Source: Streptomyces sp. NBC_00250 | GTDB lineage: Bacteria; Actinomycetota; Actinomycetes; Streptomycetales; Streptomycetaceae | Reading direction: 5' to 3' | Length of the DNA stretch: 64,000 nucleotides | NCBI RefSeq assembly: GCF_036192275.1 | Contig: NZ_CP108088.1 | Location: 5,209,501-5,273,500, forward strand | In this document: piece by piece, positions 58,598 through 64,000 of the stretch | Numbering within the stretch: the stretch's first letter is position 1 | Layout of the letters: each line of letters opens with the position of its first letter | Translations under genes and position numbers: made by a program | The notes under the pieces: model-generated | Seen by the model: only the letters and a program-made list of their open reading frames with translations | Databases searched by the model: none | Told to the model about the DNA's origin: nothing

Positions 58598-58744
58598 ATG
58601 ACGACAGCAGTGCGCCCCTCTCATGCCGTGAGCACCCCGCTCGTGGCGCGCCTGCACGTCGATCTCTGCCTCCCCCAAACGCTTCGCTGCGCTCGTGCAG
58701 GGGGGACCCCCAGCATGTCCGCGGTCTGTTGCCGCGAGCTCTGA
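58598..58744 (+). CDS. Cys-containing leader peptide, interrupted in frame by a repeat-like sequence
   Basis: 48-residue ORF with no ribosome site but TAACGT 7 nt upstream (leaderless). It reads MTTAVRPSHAVSTPLVARLH, then VDLC, an odd Pro/Arg/Gly-rich stretch, then MSAVCCREL and TGA. RxHVDLC...SxxC is the signature of Streptomyces putative leader peptides found upstream of sulfur-related genes. Removing 58671-58712 restores a normal short leader, VDLCRMSAVCCREL. Tandem Cys codons near the end suggest ribosome-stalling control by cysteine supply. The DAACS symporter follows 88 bp downstream. Confidence 0.72.
   Translation: MTTAVRPSHAVSTPLVARLHVDLCLPQTLRCARAGGTPSMSAVCCREL
58671..58712. repeat. 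42-bp REP-like hairpin sequence inserted in the leader ORF
   Basis: Begins TCCCCCAAACGCTTCGCTGC and ends GCTCGTGCAGGGGGGACCCC plus CA. The end runs TCCCCC and GGGGGA pair, and the GGGGGG/CCCCC at the 3' side offers an alternative stem. Similar C-rich/G-rich hairpins are scattered through Streptomyces genomes, as I recall. Its length is a multiple of three, so the leader frame is kept. No second copy is seen in this window. Confidence 0.65.
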
Positions 58745-58832
58745 CCCGGCATCATGCAGCGGCCCGCGTGAAAGCGCGTGTGTGCCGCACCCCCGTCCCG
58801 TATTTCCCGATACGCACCTGTGGAGTGTGTCT

Positions 58833-60152
58833 GTGTCCGCGTCCGCGACCACGCCCGAGAAGCAGTCCCCGGCTTCCTCGCGCATACCGAAGGTTCCCTT
58901 CTGGGCCCAGATCATCGCCGGTCTGGTCCTCGGTGCCCTGCTCGGCTGGATCGCCCGCAGCCAGGACGTCTCCTGGCTGAAGGAGACCCTCGGCCAGGTC
59001 GGCGACATCTTCGTCCAGCTGCTCAAGCTGGCCGTCGCCCCGCTCGTCTTCTTCGCGATCCTGGTCTCGATCACCAACCTGCGGAAGGTGAACAACGCCG
59101 CCCGGCTCGCCACCCGCACCCTGCTCTGGTTCATGATCACCTCGCTGATCGCGGTGGCCATCGGCCTCGCCATCGGCCTGATCACCAACCCGGGCGCCGG
59201 TACCGGCCTCACCCCGCAGGACGGCAAGCTGCCGAAGCGCGAGGGTTCCTGGATCGACTTCCTGACCGGCATCATCCCGTCGGACGTCATCACGCCGTTC
59301 ACCGAGCTGAACGTCCTTCAGATCGTCTTCATGGCTGCGGTTGCGGGCATCGCCGCCCTCCAGCTGGGCGACAAGGCGAAGCCGATCCTCACCCTCTCCG
59401 AGTCGATCCTGGAGCTGCTCCAGAAGGCCCTGTGGTGGGTCATCCGCCTCGCCCCGATCGGCACCGTCGGCCTCATCGGCTTCGCCATCGCGGACTACGG
59501 CTGGGACCTGATCGGCAAGTACGCGACCTTCACCGCCGACGTCTACATCGGCTGCGCTCTGGTCATGTTCGGCGTCTACCCGCTGCTCCTCGCGACGGTC
59601 GCCAAGGTCAACCCGGTCCAGTTCTACAAGGGCGCCTGGCCGGCCATCCAGCTGGCCTTCGTCTCCCGCTCCTCGGTCGGCACCATGCCGGTCACCCAGA
59701 AGGTCACCGAGCGCCTCGGCGTCCCGAAGGAGTACGCCTCCTTCTCCGTCCCGTTCGGCGCCACCACCAAGATGGACGGCTGCGCCGCGATCTACCCGGC
59801 GCTCGCCGCGATCTTCATCGCGCAGATCTTCGACGTGCAGCTCGGCATCGGCGACTACCTGCTCATCGCCTTCGTCTCGGTCATCGGCTCGGCGGCCACC
59901 GCCGGTCTGACGGGTGCGACGGTCATGCTGACCCTGACCCTCTCCACCCTGGGCCTGCCCCTGGAGGGCGTCGGCCTGCTCATGGCGATCGACCCGATCC
60001 TCGACATGATGCGGACCGCCACCAACGTCGCCGGCCAGGCGCTGGTCCCGGTGATCGTCTCCGCCAAGGAGAAGATCCTCGACATCGACAAGTACAACGG
60101 GGCGTCCTCCTCGCCCGTCGACGACCGCGAGTCGGTGGCCGTCGCCGCCTAG
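58833..60152 (+). CDS. DAACS family amino acid/dicarboxylate symporter (possibly cystine)
   Basis: 439 aa sodium- or proton-coupled symporter. Re-entrant loop and signature motifs: FVSRSSVGTMPVTQKVTERLG, FSVPFGATTKMDGCAAIYPALAAIFIAQ and PILDMMRTATNVAGQALVPVIVSAKE. GATTKMDGCAAIYPA resembles the cystine importers TcyP/YdjN more than the GATINMDGTA of dicarboxylate carriers. With the Cys-containing leader upstream, cystine import is a reasonable inference, though C4-dicarboxylate or glutamate transport is not excluded. GTG at 58833 has GGAG 7 nt upstream. Confidence 0.87.
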   Translation: MSASATTPEKQSPASSRIPKVPFWAQIIAGLVLGALLGWIARSQDVSWLKETLGQVGDIFVQLLKLAVAPLVFFAILVSITNLRKVNNAARLATRTLLWFMITSLIAVAIGLAIGLITNPGAGTGLTPQDGKLPKREGSWIDFLTGIIPSDVITPFTELNVLQIVFMAAVAGIAALQLGDKAKPILTLSESILELLQKALWWVIRLAPIGTVGLIGFAIADYGWDLIGKYATFTADVYIGCALVMFGVYPLLLATVAKVNPVQFYKGAWPAIQLAFVSRSSVGTMPVTQKVTERLGVPKEYASFSVPFGATTKMDGCAAIYPALAAIFIAQIFDVQLGIGDYLLIAFVSVIGSAATAGLTGATVMLTLTLSTLGLPLEGVGLLMAIDPILDMMRTATNVAGQALVPVIVSAKEKILDIDKYNGASSSPVDDRESVAVAA

Positions 60153-60170
60153 GACCCGCCCGTCGAGTTC

Positions 60171-60212
60171 GACGAAGCGCCCCGGACCCTCGACGGTCCG
60201 GGGCGCTTCGTC
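60171..60212 (+). terminator. Strong terminator after symporter gene
   Basis: 18-bp perfect stem: GACGAAGCGCCCCGGACC (60171-60188) with GGTCCGGGGCGCTTCGTC (60195-60212), 6-nt loop. Confidence 0.93.
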
Positions 60213-60318
60213 GTGCGGGCGGGGAAGCGGGAAGTCGGTTGCTCAGGCTGCATGATCATATTTAATGACTCAGCGTGCGCTCCGAGTTCGCGGAGCGCGG
60301 GGACAACGAGGGGGAATC

Positions 60319-60717
60319 ATGCTCGCGTTCAAGAGCAGCGCCACGTCCACCGGCCTGAGGAGGAAGGTGGCCTCCATCGCCGCGGCGTTCGCCATGGCGG
60401 GCACCGGCCTGGCGGCCAGTGCCTCGCCGGCCGCCGCCGGCAGCTTCGGGCAGCAAGTGGCCGTCGGCACCACGTACTCGGACATGATCTACGTGTGCGG
60501 GTTCAACCAGAACGGCGAGAACGTCTGCACTCCCTGGACGGACAGCCCGGAGACGTGGACCTACTTCTCCGGCTGGTGGTTCCACGGGCGTGTGAAGATC
60601 ACCGGCTACCGGAACGACGCACCGGCCGGTGAGAGCCCCTGGCGGACGGCCACCTGCGACGTGCCGGAAACGCAGACCAGCAACTGGTTCCCCTGTTACA
60701 CGTCCAGCCAGCTCTGA
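60319..60717 (+). CDS. Secreted protein with four cysteines, unknown
   Basis: 132 aa. Sec signal peptide (LRRKVASIAAAFAMAGTGLAASASPAAA; cleavage after AAA near residue 40). The mature part, about 92 aa, is rich in Trp, Tyr and Gly and has four Cys (IYVCGFNQNGENVCTPW, TATCDVP, FPCYTSS), consistent with two disulfides. GAGGGGG precedes the ATG at 60319. No family recognised; could be a small secreted inhibitor or carbohydrate-binding protein. Confidence 0.72.
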   Translation: MLAFKSSATSTGLRRKVASIAAAFAMAGTGLAASASPAAAGSFGQQVAVGTTYSDMIYVCGFNQNGENVCTPWTDSPETWTYFSGWWFHGRVKITGYRNDAPAGESPWRTATCDVPETQTSNWFPCYTSSQL

Positions 60718-60787
60718 TCGGCTCCCCCCGCGGCGCATAGGCTTCGCGGGGGCATCCGGCGGATCTCGGAATCAGGGGTGGGTCGCC

Positions 60788-61432
60788 ATGGGCGACGGTG
60801 CGAAGGCGCGGAGGCTGCCGCGGGCCGTGCGGGAGCGGCAGATGCTGGACGCGGCCGTGCGGTGCTTCGCGCGGCACGGTTACCAGGCGGCCTCCATGGA
60901 CGAGATCGCCGAGCTCGCGGGGGTCTCCAAGCCGCTCGTCTATCTGTATCTGAACTCCAAGGAAGAGCTCTTCACCGCCGTGATCCGGCGGGAGGCGCAG
61001 GCGCTGCTCGGGGTGGTGGCGGAGGCCGTCGTCGACCGGAGCGCGCCGCCCGACGAGCGGTTGTGGGCCGGTCTGATGGCCTTCTTCGCGTACGCCGCCG
61101 GGCATCCGGACTCCTGGGCGGTGCTCAGCCGGCAGGCGCGGACGCAAGGGGAGCCGTTCGCCGGGGAGGCGGCCCGGATGCGCGACGAGATCACGGCGTT
61201 CGTGGCGGATCTGATCGGGGAGGCGGCGCGGGAGGCGCGGGGCGGCGCGGACATCACCGAGCGGGACGTGGCGGCGCTCGCGCAGGCGCTCGTCGGCTCC
61301 GCCGAGTCGCTGGCGAGCTGGGCCAACGAGACTCCGGGGGTGACGGCGAAGGAGGCGGCCGCGACGCTGATGAACTTCGCGTGGTCCGGGCTCGGGAACC
61401 TCATGAAAAGCGAGCGCTGGTCTCCCCGTTGA
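60788..61432 (+). CDS. TetR family regulator (fatty-acid-type, upstream of acyl-CoA ligase)
   Basis: 214 aa. HTH about 18-65: ERQMLDAAVRCFARHGYQAASMDEIAELAGVSKPLVYLYLNSKEELF. The ligand domain includes AYAAGHPDSWAVLSRQA and ALVGSAESLASWANETPG. Located 144 bp upstream of an acyl-CoA ligase on the same strand, with a palindrome inside the ligase promoter (61435-61450). It is therefore a likely acyl-CoA-responsive repressor of that gene, like FadR/PsrA-type TetR proteins. Confidence 0.9.
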   Translation: MGDGAKARRLPRAVRERQMLDAAVRCFARHGYQAASMDEIAELAGVSKPLVYLYLNSKEELFTAVIRREAQALLGVVAEAVVDRSAPPDERLWAGLMAFFAYAAGHPDSWAVLSRQARTQGEPFAGEAARMRDEITAFVADLIGEAAREARGGADITERDVAALAQALVGSAESLASWANETPGVTAKEAAATLMNFAWSGLGNLMKSERWSPR

Positions 61433-61458
61433 CTCTTACTTCGCAGTAAGGTTACCGG
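61429..61458 (+). promoter_or_regulatory. Promoter of acyl-CoA ligase gene with palindrome in the spacer
   Basis: TTGACT (61429-61434) overlaps the TetR stop codon. TACCGG (61453-61458) is an 18-nt spacer away. The spacer contains CTTACT-TCGC-AGTAAG (61435-61450), a perfect 6-bp-arm palindrome exactly where a repressor would block polymerase. Confidence 0.7.
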
Positions 61459-61576
61459 CTAGTCAAGGCAGTTGCAGGGTAGGCAACGTACCGGCGTACG
61501 GCGGCAGTTCGCCGTCGCGCGGCAGCAGTTCACCGACGCACGACCTCAGTTCATCGCGAAGACCGAGGAGCCGCAC

Positions 61577-63472
61577 GTGTCCGTCGTCACCGCACTGTCC
61601 GAGAGCGAACCGGTCGAGCCGTACAAGACCCTGGTCGACGGGGTGGTGCGGGAGGTCTCCCTGCCCGCCCTCGTCCCCGTGATCCGCCGCGGCTCCCTCG
61701 CCGACCTGCCGTACGACAACGCCCGGCAGGATCCCGAGGCCGTGCTCTTCTCCCGCAAGGGACCGCAGGGCGAGTGGAACGACGTCACCGCCTCCGCCTT
61801 CGCCGCCCAGGTCCACTCCGTCGCCAAGGGCCTCATCGCCCACGGCCTGCGGCCCGGCGACCGGCTCGCCCTGATGGCCAGGACCACCTACGAGTGGACC
61901 CTGCTCGACTTCGCCGCCTGGGCCGCCGGGCTCGTCACCGTCCCCGTCTACCCGACGTCCTCCGCGTTCCAGACCCGCTGGATCCTCCAGGACTCCGGCG
62001 CCGCCGCCTGCGTCGTCGAGGACCCGGCGCAGGCCCGCCTCGTCTCCGCCGAACGGATGCAGCTGCCCGGCCTCGCCCACCTCTGGGTCCTGGAAACCGG
62101 CGCCGTCGACCAGCTCCGCAAGGCGGGCGCCCGGGTCGCGGACGAGGCCGTCACCGCCCGGCGCGGGCTGCTCACCCCCGAGACCCTCGCCACCCTCATC
62201 TACACCTCCGGCACCACCGGCCGGCCCAAGGGCTGCGCCCTCACCCACGCCAACTTCTTCGCCGAGGTCGACAACGCCGTCCGGCTCCTCCACCCGGTGT
62301 TCGTCTCCGAGAGCAAAGAGCCCGCCGCCACCCTGCTCTTCCTGCCGCTCGCCCATGTCTTCGGACGGATGGTGGCCATCGGCTGCATGCGGGCCCGGGT
62401 CCGCGTCGGGCACGCCCCCTCGGTCGAGGGCCAGGAACTCCTCGGCGACCTCGCCGGGTTCCGGCCCACCTTCCTGCTCGCCATCCCGTACGTCCTGGAG
62501 AAGGTCTTCAACTCCGCCCGTGCCACCGCCGAACGCGGCGGCAAGGCCGCCTCCTTCGACCGGGCCGCCCGGGTCGCCCGCCGGTACGGGCAGGAGGCCG
62601 CGCCCTCGCTCTCCCTGCGGGCCGCGCGGGCCCTGTACGACCCGCTCGTCTACCGCCGTATCCGGGCCGCGCTCGGCGGCCGGGTGAAGTACGTGATCTC
62701 CGGCGGCTCCCCGCTCGGCGCGCAGCTCGCCGAGTTCTTCACCGGCGCGGGCGTCGAGGTCTTCGAGGGGTACGGCCTGACGGAGACCACCGCCGCGTCG
62801 ACGGTCACCCCGCCACGGCGGCCCCGCACCGGCACCGTCGGCTGGCCGCTGCCCGGCACGTTCGTCCGGATCGCCGACGACGGCGAGGTCTGGCTCAAGG
62901 GCGGTCATGTCTTCGCCGGGTACTGGGACGCCCAGCGCGGGGCGGCCGTGCCGTACACCGACGACGGCTGGTTCCCCACCGGCGACCTCGGCTCCCTCGA
63001 CGCCGACGGCTATCTGAAGATCACCGGCCGCAAGAAGGACATCGTCATCACCTCGACCGGGAAGAACATCGCTCCGGCCCCCCTGGAGGACTGGCTGCGC
63101 GCCCACCCGCTGGTCGCCCAGTGCGTGGTCCTCGGCGACAACCGCCCGTACGTCACCGCCCTGATCACCCTGGACCACGAGGGCCTGACGCACTGGCGGC
63201 GGATGCGGCACAAGGACCACCTCGCGCTCTGGGAGCTGACCCGGGACGAGGAGCTGCTCGCCGCCCTCCAGCGTGCGGTGGACGATGCCAACCGGCTCGT
63301 CTCCCGGGCGGAGTCGATCCGCGGCTTCCGGGTCCTGACCGCCGAGTTCTCCGAGAGCTCCGGCCATCTGACCCCGTCCCTGAAGCTCAAACGACGGGCG
63401 GTGCTCCGGGACTTCGCGCGGGAGATCGAGGAGATGTACGGCTCCGGGGCGGCCGACCAGGACACCGCCTAG
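61577..63472 (+). CDS. Long-chain fatty-acid--CoA ligase (AMP-binding)
   Basis: 631 aa acyl-activating enzyme. ATP/AMP motif TLIYTSGTTGRPKGCALTHAN, VFEGYGLTETTAASTVTPP, GWFPTGDLGSLDADGYLKITGRKKDIVITSTGKNIAP (A8 region with catalytic Lys nearby) and a C-terminal SSGHLTPSLKLKRRAVL. It makes acyl-CoA for lipid degradation or remodelling. GTG at 61577 has GAGGAG 6 nt upstream; the 5' UTR of about 110 nt contains repeated CAGTTC motifs (61501-61555) of unknown purpose. Confidence 0.92.
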   Translation: MSVVTALSESEPVEPYKTLVDGVVREVSLPALVPVIRRGSLADLPYDNARQDPEAVLFSRKGPQGEWNDVTASAFAAQVHSVAKGLIAHGLRPGDRLALMARTTYEWTLLDFAAWAAGLVTVPVYPTSSAFQTRWILQDSGAAACVVEDPAQARLVSAERMQLPGLAHLWVLETGAVDQLRKAGARVADEAVTARRGLLTPETLATLIYTSGTTGRPKGCALTHANFFAEVDNAVRLLHPVFVSESKEPAATLLFLPLAHVFGRMVAIGCMRARVRVGHAPSVEGQELLGDLAGFRPTFLLAIPYVLEKVFNSARATAERGGKAASFDRAARVARRYGQEAAPSLSLRAARALYDPLVYRRIRAALGGRVKYVISGGSPLGAQLAEFFTGAGVEVFEGYGLTETTAASTVTPPRRPRTGTVGWPLPGTFVRIADDGEVWLKGGHVFAGYWDAQRGAAVPYTDDGWFPTGDLGSLDADGYLKITGRKKDIVITSTGKNIAPAPLEDWLRAHPLVAQCVVLGDNRPYVTALITLDHEGLTHWRRMRHKDHLALWELTRDEELLAALQRAVDDANRLVSRAESIRGFRVLTAEFSESSGHLTPSLKLKRRAVLRDFAREIEEMYGSGAADQDTA

Positions 63473-63507
63473 GCGCGTCCCAGGCACCTCCCCGGCCCGA
63501 ACGGGCG

Positions 63508-64000
63508 CTAGGGCCAGAGGAGTTCGCGGGTCCAGCCGTCGCCGGTGCGGCGGTAGCGGAGGCGGAGGTGGCGGCGCTGCCCGTCGCCCTGGAAGAACTC
63601 GACCTCGGCCGGTTCGACGATGTACAGCGTCCAGGTGGGGGCGTGGGCGTCCGGCTCCTCCTGGGCGCGGAGCCAGGCCTTCGCGCTCGCCTCCGCCAGG
63701 ACCTCCGGGGAGTCCAGGACCTCGCTCTGCCGCCCCACCAGTGCCGAGGCGAGGGCCCCCGTGCTGCGGGCGTGGAGGTCCTCGTACGCCTCCTCCGGGG
63801 TGCCGACGGTGACGCGGCCCCGGATCCGGACCTGGCGGCCCTGGACCGGCCAGTAGAAGCCGAGCGCGGCCTCGGGGCGGGCGGCGAGCTGGCGGCCCTT
63901 GGCGCTGGTGGCGTGCGAGGCGAAGTGCCAGCCGCGCGCGTCGGCGTCGTGCAGCATCACCGTGCGGACGTCGGGCCTGCCGTCCTCGTCCACGGTGGCC
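63508..64000 (-). CDS. PNPOx-family (pyridoxamine 5'-phosphate oxidase) flavoprotein, N-terminus outside window
   Basis: At least 164 aa visible. ATVDEDGRPDVRTVMLHDADARGWHFASHATSAKGRQLAARPEAALGFYWPVQGRQVRIRGRVTVG is the FMN-binding split barrel, with the C-terminal RRHLRLRYRRTGDGWTRELLWP typical of PdxH-like enzymes. The frame continues beyond base 64000, so the start lies outside; the GTG at 63993 is internal. Could be PdxH or a related FMN-dependent oxidase or deazaflavin-type protein. Confidence 0.86.
   Translation of the reverse strand, partial: ATVDEDGRPDVRTVMLHDADARGWHFASHATSAKGRQLAARPEAALGFYWPVQGRQVRIRGRVTVGTPEEAYEDLHARSTGALASALVGRQSEVLDSPEVLAEASAKAWLRAQEEPDAHAPTWTLYIVEPAEVEFFQGDGQRRHLRLRYRRTGDGWTRELLWP

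Noticed and set aside
61472..61576. TTG-initiated extension of the acyl-CoA ligase
   Set aside because: The GTG at 61577 has a good ribosome site, and the extension (RRQF/RQQF repeats) has no family support.

Overview
The window is high-GC actinobacterial chromosome and almost certainly Streptomyces. The third codon position is strongly GC-biased, GTG and TTG starts are common, and genes often overlap as ATGA or GTGA. The developmental sigma factor bldN lies beside its anti-sigma gene rsbN, the rex-hemA-hemC-hemD operon is present, and a futalosine-type menaquinone cluster (mqn) is found. No rRNA, tRNA, CRISPR array, intact transposase, integrase or prophage was seen.

Layout. 1-3.5 kb: rsbN (cut by the window edge), bldN and a HAD phosphatase, all on the minus strand. 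3.6-10.1 kb: a glutaredoxin-like gene, the NADH sensor rex with its operator, hemA, hemC, fused cobA/hemD, then hemB. 10.1-15.1 kb: two small conserved genes, argS and a class I lysS. 15.1-18.4 kb: a DUF2637 membrane protein and two DUF3558 lipoproteins. 18.6-33.8 kb: a patchwork of single genes: an RtcB ligase with an odd internal codon-use patch, redox enzymes, TetR/MarR/AraC/MerR regulators, acetyltransferases, a cytosolic binding-protein-like gene and an APC permease. 33.9-41.9 kb: hemL with a duplicated 5' end, a phosphatase, a Tat-exported deacetylase-like lipoprotein, and the cytochrome c assembly operon tlpA-ccdA-resB-ccsB. 42-46.1 kb: an orphan binding-protein-like receptor paired with a P-loop NTPase. 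46.2-51.4 kb: an oxygenase, a deaminase, a GntR regulator facing two tiny genes across a perfect 28-bp palindrome, a secreted mini-protein, a DMT exporter and a LysR regulator. 51.4-56.5 kb: menaquinone genes mqnL, mqnP, mqnM, an Lrp regulator and mqnE. 56.5-64 kb: AraC and GNAT genes, a Cys-containing leader peptide ahead of a DAACS symporter, a secreted protein, a TetR-acyl-CoA ligase pair and a partial PNPOx-family gene.

How the genes fit together. Much of the window serves respiration: tetrapyrrole synthesis (hemA, hemC, hemD, hemB, hemL), heme attachment to cytochrome c (tlpA, ccdA, resB, ccsB) and menaquinone synthesis (mqn). Rex links redox state to the hem operon through an operator at 4065-4084. 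A second Rex-like site lies on the start codon of the cytochrome c operon (37625-37640), suggesting shared control.

Most striking observations: (i) a leader-peptide gene (58598-58744) interrupted in frame by a 42-bp repeat-like hairpin sequence; (ii) a displaced second copy of the hemL 5' end; (iii) the receptor/NTPase pair; (iv) very ordered operator arrays and palindromes at 23.1, 26.2, 48.0, 58.0 and 61.4 kb; (v) at least thirteen genes with a TANNNT box 6-7 nt before the start codon, as expected for leaderless transcripts. Family names come from motif recognition without database searches.
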